Source: JAWPMT01 sp965229785 (GTDB lineage Bacteria > Bacteroidota > Bacteroidia > Cytophagales > Cyclobacteriaceae). From it: a stretch of DNA of 64,000 nucleotides. Under the pieces are notes generated by a model. That model made no database searches and was not told the origin of the DNA. It saw only the letters and a program-made list of their open reading frames with translations. How positions within the stretch are numbered: position 1 is the first letter of the stretch; every line of letters begins with the position of its first letter. The position numbers and the translations under genes are program-made. This document shows positions 7,624 to 20,000 of this stretch, piece after piece. The stretch covers positions 1,302,001-1,366,000 of the forward strand of contig CBDDJS010000001.1 of NCBI GenBank assembly GCA_965229785.1, written 5' to 3'.

Positions 7624-8910
7624 ATGAGCATGAGCAAACATGTTACGTTAGTTGAACTGAATTATGAAGTAACACCGATCCATATTCGGGAAAACCTATC
7701 CTCAAGACGGACTGAGGTAGAAACATCGATGATAGCTGCTCTGTCCGGCGATGTATTCCTATTGGCTACTTGTCATCGGTTTACGTTTCTGGCTTTTGTG
7801 AACAATGAGCAAGAGTTGATCCAACCTTTGAAAGGCATGATTCCTGAGTTACAGCAAAAACACTTACTGGTGCTCAAGGGAGAAAAGGCTACACAACATT
7901 GGTTTTCAACCGCATGCGGCCTGAATTCCAGAACCATCGGGGAACATGAGATTCTGGGACAGATCAGAACGGCATTCCCAAAATCAAACGGGATGGGAGC
8001 GGAGTTAAATGAACTGGTTAAACGGGCCATTCATGCCGGAAAGCGAGCCAGAACAGAGACAAAAATTGGCAGATATGCTACCTCATTAACTTCCATCACC
8101 TGTAATCGTATGCTCATGAGCTTCCCGAACACCGAAGAATTGAAGGTGATGATATTTGGAACAGGGGAGATGTCACGTTTGGTATTACAGATGTTAGCGG
8201 GAATGCATTTGAAGAAGGTATATGTGGTCAGTAAGAGTAAAGACCGAGCAAAAACCATATGTACAGATCATGCTATGGAAGCTCTTTCTTTAGCTCAGGT
8301 TCCTGAAAAGTTAGGAGAGGTGGATGTAGTCATTGGAGCAACCTGGACGGATAGTTATCTGATTGAAGCCGGTGATTTCTCCAAGTTTTCGAAGCAACTC
8401 TATATCGATTTAGGCATGCCCCGCAATTTTGATCCTGAAATAGGCCACATGCCATCCGTAGAACTCCTGGATCTAAACAACCTTAATGAGACCGCTGCAA
8501 CCGCAAAACAAAAGCGTAACGAAGAAGTTTCGAGGGTGGAGTTAATCATAGAACAAGAAGTATCGGACTATGGTAACTGGTTGCAATTTAGAGAGTTGAT
8601 CCCCGAAATCAGAAGCTTAAGGGCAGAAGTGGATGCCCTCAAGGATCGATGCTGCTTAAGGATCCATCAGGAATTGTTTTACCTTTCCAGCCAGGAGAAA
8701 AAACAGTTATGTTATCAGATTAGGGGATTGGCTCAGCAACATTTTTCTCAAATTGTTGAAGTTTTGAAAAGTGATCTTATGACCACACAAAAGGTGACTA
8801 CCAAGCTTGAAATCTTACACGGCCTGTATGATTCTGTTGATGGGATGTGGCATGAATTCTTTGCCCATGGTGATAAGGAAATCAACCTTTTAGCGGTTAT
8901 AACTGACTAA
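7624..8910 (+). CDS. hemA: Glutamyl-tRNA reductase
   Basis: 428 residues from the ATG at 7624; an in-frame ATG two codons later is an alternative. It catalyses NADPH-dependent reduction of glutamyl-tRNA to glutamate-1-semialdehyde, the first step of C5 tetrapyrrole synthesis. Seen here: the N-terminal catalytic domain with Cys50 in LLATCHRFTF, GLNSRTIGEHEILGQIR (substrate recognition), the Rossmann motif KVMIFGTGEMSRL (about 177), and a C-terminal helical dimerisation region (about 320-420). Two signature positions are atypical: CHR in place of the common CNR, and GEHEILGQ in place of GEPQILGQ. The catalytic Cys is kept, so activity is likely, but a paralogue is possible because no other hem gene is nearby. 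Confidence 0.8.
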   Translation: MSMSKHVTLVELNYEVTPIHIRENLSSRRTEVETSMIAALSGDVFLLATCHRFTFLAFVNNEQELIQPLKGMIPELQQKHLLVLKGEKATQHWFSTACGLNSRTIGEHEILGQIRTAFPKSNGMGAELNELVKRAIHAGKRARTETKIGRYATSLTSITCNRMLMSFPNTEELKVMIFGTGEMSRLVLQMLAGMHLKKVYVVSKSKDRAKTICTDHAMEALSLAQVPEKLGEVDVVIGATWTDSYLIEAGDFSKFSKQLYIDLGMPRNFDPEIGHMPSVELLDLNNLNETAATAKQKRNEEVSRVELIIEQEVSDYGNWLQFRELIPEIRSLRAEVDALKDRCCLRIHQELFYLSSQEKKQLCYQIRGLAQQHFSQIVEVLKSDLMTTQKVTTKLEILHGLYDSVDGMWHEFFAHGDKEINLLAVITD

Positions 8911-8982
8911 CCAAAAACCTTTCACAGAAGACCTACCCGATGACACTCCAAATCTCAGGTATGTTTGTTTGGTGAGCATTTA

Positions 8983-9645
8983 CTATCGTTTACCAAGGAC
9001 TTGTTTTATTGAAAAGAGATGTAAGAAAATAGCGACAGGTAGCAATACTGAAGCGAGCAGTAAATAAGGAAATTGAACGAATTGATAGGGGTTACTGACA
9101 TTTGTGAAATCTCCGAAATAATAAGTAGAAATAAACGAGAATACCGTCACAGAAAGCACACACAGCGAAACGACATTCCAGATCAAAATACTCTTTGATT
9201 GGATGACCCTTCGCTTTATTGCGATACCTATGAATAGGGCAGATATTCCTACAAGAATGTCGTAGTTTATGCCTTCGAAGGTTACCCTTTGGGGAAAAAT
9301 CCCCTTTTGATAAGTCTCATAAATCAATAACTCCACCAAAATTCTGAACGATTGGAGTATGATCGGCAAGTAAAGGGGGCTAGACGCCAGGGCATCATGC
9401 ATGAGTCTTCGATTGACCAGAATAATGATACATGCAATGGCCGGAATTACTACTAACAAGGGAATTCTAGGTGGTAGATCAAAATTTCTCAATAGTCCAG
9501 TCTGATCAAGCATGATCAAATACACGATCCAACCGGACAGGAAGGCAAAGGCGATAAGCTTTTTTCGGGAAGGGTAACTTCGGAAAAGAAGCAATAGCAT
9601 CAACAGCGCGACAAAAGACAAGAGATAAAAACTAATTTCAACCAT
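8983..9645 (-). CDS. Polytopic membrane protein, unknown function
   Basis: 220 residues with about seven hydrophobic helices (for example SFYLLSFVALLMLLLLF, LLVVIPAIACIIILV, LLLASVLLPVAIFLHLF) separated by short loops, and a basic C-terminal KQVLGKR. No catalytic motif and no family I can name. It lies 65 bp downstream of and in the same direction as the AraC regulator gene, so the two may be co-transcribed. Confidence 0.65.
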   Translation of the reverse strand: MVEISFYLLSFVALLMLLLLFRSYPSRKKLIAFAFLSGWIVYLIMLDQTGLLRNFDLPPRIPLLVVIPAIACIIILVNRRLMHDALASSPLYLPIILQSFRILVELLIYETYQKGIFPQRVTFEGINYDILVGISALFIGIAIKRRVIQSKSILIWNVVSLCVLSVTVFSFISTYYFGDFTNVSNPYQFVQFPYLLLASVLLPVAIFLHLFSIKQVLGKR

Positions 9646-9710
9646 GATTACAGACCTGTATATACTACAAAGGTTGAAGGCGGCCGGCAGATTCTATTTG
9701 ACCGAAATTG

Positions 9711-10658
9711 CTAATTCCTACGTAAGGATGACGGAGAACTTCCGGTTAGTCTTTTGAAGAATCGTGTGAAGGCGGATAACTCTGAAAATCCAAGTTCAGA
9801 TGAGATACTGTTTAAATCTTTATCTGAAGTCTCCACTAGCATCTTAGCTTTTTTCATCCTGAGTTCAGAGATGTATTCTGAGGGTGTTTTACCGTAGAAT
9901 TCCCGAAATACCCGTATGAAATGAAATTTTGACAAACCACAACTCCTGGATATGCCCTCCAGATCAATGTGTCTTAAATTCTGACTATGGATATATTCCA
10001 GTCCGATGTTTATACGTTTATACAGTTCCAATTTCGTGGATTGCTTCTTCGCACTTGACCTGCCAAATTGCTTGAAACCGGAGTTCCTTTTTTCAAGTAG
10101 ATATGCCAGAATTGACCCGGTCATTTCAAATTCCCTATCCGCACAATAAGCAGAGTGATTGTGCTTCAAGTAATGTTGCAGTGCATGCAATTTAATTTCC
10201 AGAGGCTTTTCGATGAAGTGGGTATTGGGCAAAACTTCATAGGGTGATACATCAGAGTTTCCGTAATTATCTAAGGACCATTCTTCGGACTTTGTAAGTC
10301 GTTGAATGACGTCCTCATATAGCTGTTTCCCAAAGTGAATGTTGAAGGTTGTGGTTTTCTCTGCTTCAGGAATATGCAGGTCAAAAGGTTCCCCGTTGTT
10401 GGAGAGACAATAGAAACAATCAGTAGCTCTGTACCAGATATTGTTTAGCTTAATTAGAGAATTTCCTCGTAAATTATAAAAAAAGCTAAACGGTCCTTTG
10501 ATATCCGTTCTTTCTGTCGCAGAACTTTCAACATTGATGATCGCCGTTGGCCAACCGCCACCAGGTAAAGGATGGCCATGATAGTCTTTGCCGTTTTGAA
10601 AATCCGATTTGGAATTCTTCCTTATCCAATTAATATCTGGAAATTGAGTCAAATACAT
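9711..10658 (-). CDS. AraC-family transcriptional regulator
   Basis: 315 residues. The C-terminal 100 residues hold the two AraC helix-turn-helix units: IDLEGISRSCGLSKFHFIRV (first recognition helix) and DLNSISSELGFSELSAFTRF with the conserved FKRLTGSSPSSLRRN ending. The N-terminal part (about 1-200) is a cupin-like sensor domain (SFFYNLRGNSLIKLNN, then FDLHIPEAEKTTTFNIHF). It likely controls the neighbouring membrane-protein gene or itself; the ligand is unknown. The start is the ATG at 10658, 360 bp from the giant gene read in the opposite direction. Confidence 0.88.
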   Translation of the reverse strand: MYLTQFPDINWIRKNSKSDFQNGKDYHGHPLPGGGWPTAIINVESSATERTDIKGPFSFFYNLRGNSLIKLNNIWYRATDCFYCLSNNGEPFDLHIPEAEKTTTFNIHFGKQLYEDVIQRLTKSEEWSLDNYGNSDVSPYEVLPNTHFIEKPLEIKLHALQHYLKHNHSAYCADREFEMTGSILAYLLEKRNSGFKQFGRSSAKKQSTKLELYKRINIGLEYIHSQNLRHIDLEGISRSCGLSKFHFIRVFREFYGKTPSEYISELRMKKAKMLVETSDKDLNSISSELGFSELSAFTRFFKRLTGSSPSSLRRN

Positions 10659-11018
10659 TCGTAGTGACGCATAAAAAAGCCGATGAACCCTTTTCTGTTC
10701 TAAAATTAAATATTGAGGTGATTACTTTCTCCTGTTCTGTTTAATTCTATCGATCTCCGCGAAAAAAATTAAAGCGTATGTACGGTCCGTAATAAACAGG
10801 TAAACCTCAAATGGACGAAGCAATTAACATAAAGAAATGTGTTGGAATTCTTCGCTGCTTTCAGAAATTCAGTTGCCTATCAGGGTATTGTTATCCATAA
10901 AATTGCTAATTCAACAACTAATTGTACCTATTCAAGTTAAAATATGAATTTTCATGTAAATATGATTGCCTTTGGGAAGCGGCTTACTTAAATTACATCC
11001 ACCTTTAAGACCTGCGCT
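10659..11018. other. 360-bp divergent intergenic region before the giant gene
   Basis: It must hold promoters for the AraC gene (minus) and the giant surface-protein gene (plus). It is AT-rich. The only dyad I see is TACGG-T-CCGTA at 10781-10791. I find no convincing TTG / TAnnTTTG pair at the right spacing, and no gene. Confidence 0.4.
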
Positions 11019-14000
11019 TTGAAAACCTTAGACACAATAATCACGCTGGTCGCATTACTTGCGACCACAGCATTGCATTCTCAGACACTTAGTTCAAATG
11101 GAACTGGAGGTGGCGACTGGAATGATCCAAATACATGGGATGGAGTCAATACACCCGGCTCAACCAACGATGTTCAAATACTTGCCGGAGATGAAGTCGT
11201 TTTTAATATAGATGCGACTATCGCTTCTTTGGATATCGCCAATGGTGGTGCCTTGATCATACCTTTTACCGACAATACTTATACGGGCACCTATGATCTA
11301 GATATTACCGGAACGGTGACTGTAGCAGCTGGTGGATTCTGGGAAGTTTTGGAAGGGGGTGAGACCAGTAGCTTGGGCAATACACTTGTGGGGGCAAATG
11401 CAAATCGTAATCATACCGTTGATTTTGAGGGTGATATCACTAATAATGGAACCATTTCATTAGGTGCCACCGCCACCAATGGATCTAATTTCAATACTGA
11501 TTTTCAGACCAATAGTATCGTTATTTCCGGTTCAGGAACAAGTACTTTCTACAATGCGGAAGTCATTGCCGGATCTATCACGCTGACCTATACCGGTACA
11601 GGAACCCTGAATTTCGAAAATCAATTTGACCTGCAAGACAACTCCTCAATGACGGTCAATACAAATACCGGAACGGTAAATTTCGGTAGCTCTACCACTG
11701 ATGCTGGCAACGCCTTAGAACTTGAGGGTAATAATACGACGTTTACTCTGACCGATGGTACGGTCAATGTAGATACCAATAATGGCACGGCCGGTCAACG
11801 GGTGCTTCAAGTGGATGGGACTGGAGTTGTTCTGAATGTTGATGGAGGAATTCTCAATATCGGAGACCTGACAACTGCCGGCGAAGGAACAATACGGATT
11901 ACCAACGTATCTACTGATTTTGATTTTAACCTCACCGGAGGAACGGTTAACATAGCGGACAACATTGACTTTCAAAGTGCTACAGCCTACATGGATTTGG
12001 GTATTTCAGGGGGGGCAATGCGTGTGGGAACGCAAGACCTGGGGGGAGAAGGAAATAGTGAATTGCTCAATGGTGTATTCACGATGACCGGAGGAATCCT
12101 TGAATTTGGAGAAAATTTTGATGTCGATGTTTTGCCGGCTTTAAGCGGAGGAGCGAGTTTTTCAGTGAGTACGAACGCTGGTTCTGGCACGGACTTTAAT
12201 GTAAGTTTCGGAGCCTGGAATCTGACCACCGACTTTACTTTTGTTGCAGACGGAGGACTGGATATTGCTTCCGGAAGTTCCGTCACTGTTCCTACTGGTG
12301 TCACTCTTGCTATAGAAAGCGAAAGCACCTCTACACCAGGAGAAGCACTGGATGTTATTGGAACATTAACCATCGATGGCGGAACGGTCAACGTGGCTCA
12401 AAGTGTGACCAGTTCCGTAACAGCAGATATCGCTGTGATTTCAGATGGGGGGCAGATAGTCATCAACGATGGCTCACTGAACATTGCAAATGGTTTGACA
12501 GATGCAAGTCAACTTGACAACAATGATCATTTACTGCAGATAGAAGGAAATGGTTCTGTGACTGTCGGTGATGCTTCGGGAGGGGTAGGCTCTGCAGCAT
12601 TGACCATGGGAACCAGTGTGGCAAGTCAGGCATCACCGGTTAATGAGAATTTCCTACAGTTTCCTGGGGACGATTCCAGGATGACCATTAATTCGGATGG
12701 AATAGCCACCATAGGCAATAACAATATGGGGTCTGTTTCTCTCGCCGCTGATGACACGGCTGATGGTGAAGAGTTTTTTGTGACAGTGCAAGGTGGTACA
12801 TTAGATATTCACGGACTTATGACGATCAGCTCCGGAGCGGGATTTCTGATGACCAGTGGAACAACAAATATAGGTGTTGAAAGCAGTTCGGGTGTAAATG
12901 ACATTGCCATGGACGCCAATCCAACTCAACCAGCTGTTTTTGAAATGACCGGGGGAACATTGAACCTGGGTGATGGATCCATGTCGTGGATTGTAGGGAA
13001 TGAAAATAACAACCCGGCGTTTAATACCGGTGCTACGGGATACCAGGAAATTGAGATATCAGGAGGTACAGCGAACATCAATGGTCGTTTCCGATTAAGA
13101 GAGCAAAATGCCCGATTTATTGTTGGTGGTGGAGCCACCATCAATTTCAACCCTCAATCCAATGCCTCTCTTGATCCTAACTTAAATGTGTTGGACCTGG
13201 AGTCCGGTATTGTGCAGATGGGTACTGGCAACATCAATTTCATTAATCCGCATGCAGCTACCGGGACAGGAGAAGTCGTTTTTATAAGAGGGGTGGGCTC
13301 CACCGGAAATGCGATCACATCCAGTGAAACTGCTGACGTGGCAGTGGACTTCTCAAACATCACCTGGACTTTAGGAGATGGTACTAGCAGCAATTCCAGT
13401 GCCGATGGTTTTGACTTGTACCTTGAAACCGGACATACCGCCTATGGTAACATCGTGGTGAATAATCCGTCGGGAACCGGGCGAGCAGCCTCTTTCGTAA
13501 ATACAACAAGTACCTATACATTTAACAATATCACAGTAACGGCAGGAGTGTTCGATATAGGTGATAATACCATCCAACAAAGCGGCTCCAATACCTTATT
13601 GGTTGATACAAATGGAATCCTTCGCCTGAATACCGATTTTCCGAATACTTATTCGACCATTACTTTAAACAGTGGTAGTGTTGTGGAATACAATGGTGCC
13701 GCAACCATTACTACCGGAGAACCTTTGGGAAGTGTGGATTTTAGTCAATTGATCATTTCTGGTGGAGGTACCGTCAATTTAACCAGCGCTGTAGGATTAG
13801 CCGATACTGTATTTTTGACGAATGGTACGCTGGCTGCAGGAACCAACCTGACCTTGTCAGCTGATGCGGTAGTATCTGTTTCTTCAGGCAGTCTTACAGG
13901 CACCCTTCAGGGTAGCAACGCATATGGCATCCAATATGAAGGGAACAGCAGATCCATCGATCCAGGTGCTGATGCAGAGTGGACAGGGGCAGGGAGTAAG

Positions 14001-17000
14001 TCCCTCTTTGTTGACCTCACTGCAGGGCAAACCCTCACAGTTTCCAATACGGCAATGGCTTTAAATGCTTTGAGTATAAACTCTGGGACACTCACTGACG
14101 CGAGCCTGGCACATACGATATCGGGAAATTTGACTGTAACTGATAGCTATACGGGTACTGGATCCCTCACTTTAACAGGCGGATCAGCTGCCCATACCCT
14201 GGCAAGTGGGTCCGGGACCATGAACATTTCCAACCTGATCATGAATGATGCCAACGGAGCTTCCGGCAATGTGGGTGTGACTATTTCAGGATCATTGACT
14301 TTAACCAATGGCATTATCGATATTGGATCGGGGGCATTTACTCTCTCCTCAGGAGCTACAATCACAGGTGGGTCTGCTACCACTTTCGTCGCTTTCGACG
14401 GTGCCTCTTCGTCTGGAGGGATGGTTCAGACATTTACTTCAAATACGGATTCAAAGACATTTCCAATTGGCACAAATACGGATTATACTCCATTCACCAT
14501 GTCTTTGAATTCAGCCTCTTCTTTCGGTGCGTTAACCGTTTTGCCTGTGACAGGAGCTTCACAGTTCACGTTAGACGGAAGTAATACGCTGGATATCGAT
14601 TATTACTGGTTGGTGAATGATGGCAACAACTTTGTTGATGTAAATGCGGACTTTTCTTACACTTACGCAGAGAGTGATGTTCGAGGGGCAGAAGGAAATT
14701 ATATCGCAGCCAGGTATGATGTATCTAATCCGGATTGGACTACATCCGACGAAACTACAGATGGTTCAGATGGGGTTACTTCAAACGTCGTGACATTAAA
14801 TGGCGTGGAATTTTCTGACGGGCACTTTACGGCAGGGGAAGAAGATGAATTTTCAGGAGTTATTACAACATTTTACCTCATTTCCGGGGTATCTGATCAT
14901 GATTGGGACAATGGAGCACACTGGACCAATACGGATGGAGGATCTACTGCAATCAATCGTACACCAGGAACTAATTCTCCTGTGGTAATAGGTGGGGATG
15001 ATATTACCATCAATTCAAATGGCCAAAATGCTGGTTCACTGACTATAGAATCCGATGGAATCGTCATTATCGGGGAAAATTCGGGAACCCCAACAACTGG
15101 TCACACTTTAGGTACTGTCAGTGGCACCGGAACACTTAGGATAACATCAGGTGATAGTGATTCACCGACATTCCCCAATGAGAATGGAGCTGATTGGTCT
15201 AATTTTCTTAGTTCTTCAGGGGGAACGGTAGAATACACAGGTGATGGAGGCTATAGTGTTCCAACTAATGGAGGTACTTATCATAATATTATTTTTACCA
15301 GTGCAAGTGGCTCAAATACGAAAACACTTCCCGATGAGGATTGGGCCGTATCCGGAGACTTCACAATTTCAGGTGGGTTCGGAACGACCGTTGCATTGAG
15401 CGACGCCACCAATGGGAATGTTGCAATTACGGGAAATGTTTCTGTTGCCTCGGGGGATGTATTGTCCTTCGGAAGTACCAATAATCGAACCGTAACCATA
15501 GCCGGAAATGTTTCAGTAGCCGGAACTATGAATGTTGCTAATTCAGGAACTGCCTCTCATAATCTGACTATTGGTGGTTCTCTAACAAGTACGGGGACTT
15601 TCGACATGAACACGGGGGGAAGTACCGTTGCCACGACGTTCAACAGCTCTTCGAGTACCACCATTACAGGTGCGGGATCCGTAGATTTTGACAGGTTAAT
15701 TGTGAACGTAGGTAGTTCTGCTGCTACCTCTTTGACCATCAATGTGACTACCTTTTCCGTAACAGATCAAGGAGAGGACAATAGTCAGTCCTCCATTGAG
15801 TTTCAAAATGGAGAGTTGATTGTTTCTACCGGTGGTACGGTTGTGCTCAGCAATAATGGAGATGTTTCTATCCCATCAACTGCAGCACTTACCTTAAATA
15901 GTGGTTCACCAACCTTCAGTTTGGAAACAACCAATGCCGGTAATCTGGTACTGAATGGTGGTTTGACGGTGAATAGTGGAATATTGAGTGTTGGAAACGT
16001 GACTGACCAGACCACTGATAATTCGATTCGGTATGAAGGTACAGGGGGATCGATAACCGTAAATGGGGCCACGTTAAATGTTGGCGGTGCCATAAGGCCT
16101 AATGTGACTGATGCTTCTGCTGCCCTTGCCTTTTCATTAACCAATGATGGCATTGTTTCCCTGGCCAGAAATACCTCAACCAATAATGATCAGGTGAATT
16201 CAGATTTGCAACGTTCACTAGGCGATTTTGTCCTTGATAATGCTGCATCTTCTTTTACCATGTCAGGTACCAATTCTATACTTGAAATAGTGCGTGCTGA
16301 GACCAATGATGGAAAAGCCTTAAGTATCACTTCAGCAGTGACTAATTATGCCGTTACAGGTGGAACTGTTAAAGTGCTTCAGAATTCCCATGATGCCTTT
16401 AGTGCTAATTCTACTTCCACCAACAATGATGTAACCGTTTACTCATCCATTCCTTTATATAACCTGGAAATTGGTGACGGTGACTATGAAGGAGATTTTG
16501 GAGGCCCTGATTCCGGAGATGCGACCGAACTGGATTTGCAAGTTTCCAACAACCTGACGGTAAACATCAATGATGCAACCAGTGGCAATGGCAACCTGGA
16601 TTTTCACAGGGTGGATCAGGGAACAGGTTCGAATAATGATGAGTGGAATATCATTGTAGGAGGCAATTTCACCCTTACAGACGGAACTGTTTCAATACCG
16701 AGCAATGGAGATGGAGGTACCCTGACATTCAATGGTTCCGGAACACAGGTATTTACTTCTAATGGTCAGATTTTCGGTGATGTGGTTTTGAATAGCACAG
16801 GTACCCTGCAATTGGCCGATGCGTTGACGATTTACGGTGACTGGACTCATACACAGGGAACACTTGATCAAAACGGACAGGGGATTACGATGACCACTCC
16901 TGTAGGACTGCAAACTTCTTCGATCAATGGTGACCCTACTTTCGATGCCCTCACGTTGAGTAATACCAGTGGCGTGACCCAGGCAAGTGGAACTACTACC

Positions 17001-20000
17001 ATATCTTCAAGCGGTGTTTTGACCCTTTCGGATAATGTGATTTTTGATCTGGGTGACAATGGATTGATTGTTGCCAATCAAGCCACTCCCTTTGCTGGGA
17101 TCAGTATCCCTGGAGGAGCGGACAATACGAACATGATCAGAGTGAGTGGTAGCGATGCCGGTGTGGGAGTGACTTTGACTTATCCTGATGCGACTACTTC
17201 CGGTTTCTTGTTCCCGATCGGAGCTACGATCAATGCGACAGATTACTATTTGCCGGCGCAAGTTAATTTAACAGCCGGCGGAGGAGCGGGTGCGACTACA
17301 AAAATGGTTTTGATATCCTCTCAACATCCTCAGGTTACGGCGAGTCAGAACGCCCTGAATTTGTACTGGTCAACTACGCCAACGGGTTTCAACGGGTCAC
17401 AGACCGCCACGCATACTTATACTTATGGTGCCGTCAATTCGGATCTGGTAGAAGGGGCGGACGATACGAATTTCCTGGATGCGGTAAATGCAGGTTCACC
17501 TACCTTCAATTGGACAGAAGGGTCAACAACCAATGTCGCCAGTCAGGTAATCACATTCACGGACCCAGGTTCTGATAACATTGCCGGCGATTTCACAGCG
17601 GGAGTTGATGGCGCTTTTAATGCAGTTACCGTTTTTTACACGATCAGAGATGGTGACTGGAACAATACAGCGACTACAACTACGCCCTGGACCAATGATG
17701 AATGTGCAGCAGGTGTGAGGAATGAAGTGACCGGAGTAGAACCTTCAACAGGTGATCCGGTAGTGATATGCGCAGGAAATACAGTTACTATTACCACGGC
17801 AACAGGTCTGGCTTCTTCAGGAGTGGAAATCAACGGCACTTTAAATAGCCAGATCGATGATATCTCTACTTTGAACGATATTTCCGGAACCGGAACACTG
17901 GCTTTTGATCATACTACGGCTATTACACCTACTTTTGCAACCCTGGCATCCTCCTTCCTTGCAGGTGGTACCCTTGATTTTGGAGGAACTATGGCGTATA
18001 ATCTACCAGCCAATACTAATTATCACAACCTGACATTCACGAATTCAGCCGGTTTGACCCTGGCAAATAACGTCAGTGTGACGGGTAATGTAGACCTAAG
18101 TAGTGGCTCACTGACACTAAATACATTTACCATTTCAGATGGTGATGGTAACGGAACATTTACCGTTGGCGCCAATGCCAGTTTAACAGTGGATGATTCA
18201 AATAACTTTCCTTCAGGGTTTAATACCTACTCTTTTGATGCTTCCAGTACAGTAATCTACAGTGAAAATCAGGAAGGTCAGACCATCCAAGGAGGGATTA
18301 CTTATGGTAATTTGAATTTGACACGAACTGGTGGTGATCCAGCTACTAAGACTTTGAATGGAAACATCGTTATTGCGGGTGATCTCGATATAGGAAGGAG
18401 GTCAGAATTGGCTGCCTCCACATTTGACATTGAGATTCAGGGCAATTGGACCATGACTACTCAGAACAATACTAATTTCGATCCGGGTACAGGAACGGTC
18501 ACCTTCTCGGGCTCCGGTAATCAAACAGTATCATTTTCAAATGGTGCAGAATCAGAAGCCTTTTACAATCTGACATTAAATAAGTCAGGAGGCACGCTGA
18601 CGTTCCCTGCTGATGTGAATGATGTGACGGTTCAAAATGATCTGACAATCACCAATGGTACCTTACAAATGGATGACGTTGAATTGATTGTTACCGGTGC
18701 AGCCACTACGGCTTCTGGCACGTCGTTGACCAGTAACACGACCATTGACTTCAATGGAGACCTTACTAACGCCGGGACCATTACCGTACCCAATACCATT
18801 ACTTTAGCAGGTAACTTTAGTAATACAGGAACTTATACCAGTACCAGTAATACATTGACACTGGATAATGTCACCACGGCTCAATCCCTGACAGGAGCAA
18901 CCACCTTCAACAATTTGAACATTGCCAAAGCTTCTGGTGTGGATGTGACTTTTAACAATGCCATGACCATTGATGGGGCCTTATCACTGGCCAATGAGGG
19001 TAACATTATTCTTTCTTCGGGAGACCTGACGATTGCGGATGGTGCCAGTATTACCGGAAATGCCGGTGGAACTTCCGTAGGGGATTTCAGTGTGTCGAGG
19101 ATGATCCGAACAGATGGATCTGGTTCCGCACCTGCATTGGTTAAAAATGCAGACGATAGTGATGTGGATTGGGATCTGGTCTTTCCGATTGGGGTACTTG
19201 ATGGTGGAGTTGAGAAATACACGCCAGTTACGGTAGCAGGAACCACAGATCAGATTGCTTCTACGGGAACCCTTTCCGTTCGATCTGTGAATGGCGTTGC
19301 TACGGATCAAAGCATCAGTTCTTCTGCGTCAACATTGAACAGACATTATGACCTGGACATCACGGGTATCAGTGGGGCAGTAACCTTCGACCTGATCTTC
19401 CAATACGATGATGGAGATGTACAAGGCTCAGAAAGTGATTATAATTCCGCCTACAGCGAACGAGGAGTTGATGATGGATGGAATCAACCAGTTGCCTCCG
19501 TTACCAACGTTAATGCGGGGAATAACCAGTTTGGTGCTTCTGCGACATTAAACGGTACCATTGATTTCAGTGCCGCCATTAATACGGAATGGATCGCTGG
19601 GAACAATGACTTATTATTTCCAAGGTACTTTACCCGGGCCGGAGGCGGGGTAGATTGCGCTTTGGGTTGTGACTGGAATGATGGAACCAACTGGACCCTT
19701 GATGACGGAGGCACTACCTCCGCTGGATCAGTACCAGGGGCCAATAATGCGGTTACCATTTCTTCAGGTCATACCATGACCATGGACAATAACACCAACT
19801 CGGCTCAATCGGTTACCCTGGATGGTACGCTTGATATAGCCGCTACAACGGGCCATTCATTAGGAGAGATCACCGGTACGGGTACGCTGGAAATTGACGC
19901 AAGTGGATTAGATACTTATGTGGATACGGGTTCAGGGTCCACTTTTTTCGGACAAAATGGAGGCACGGTTTCTTATCTGGGGGACGCAGCTTATACATTA

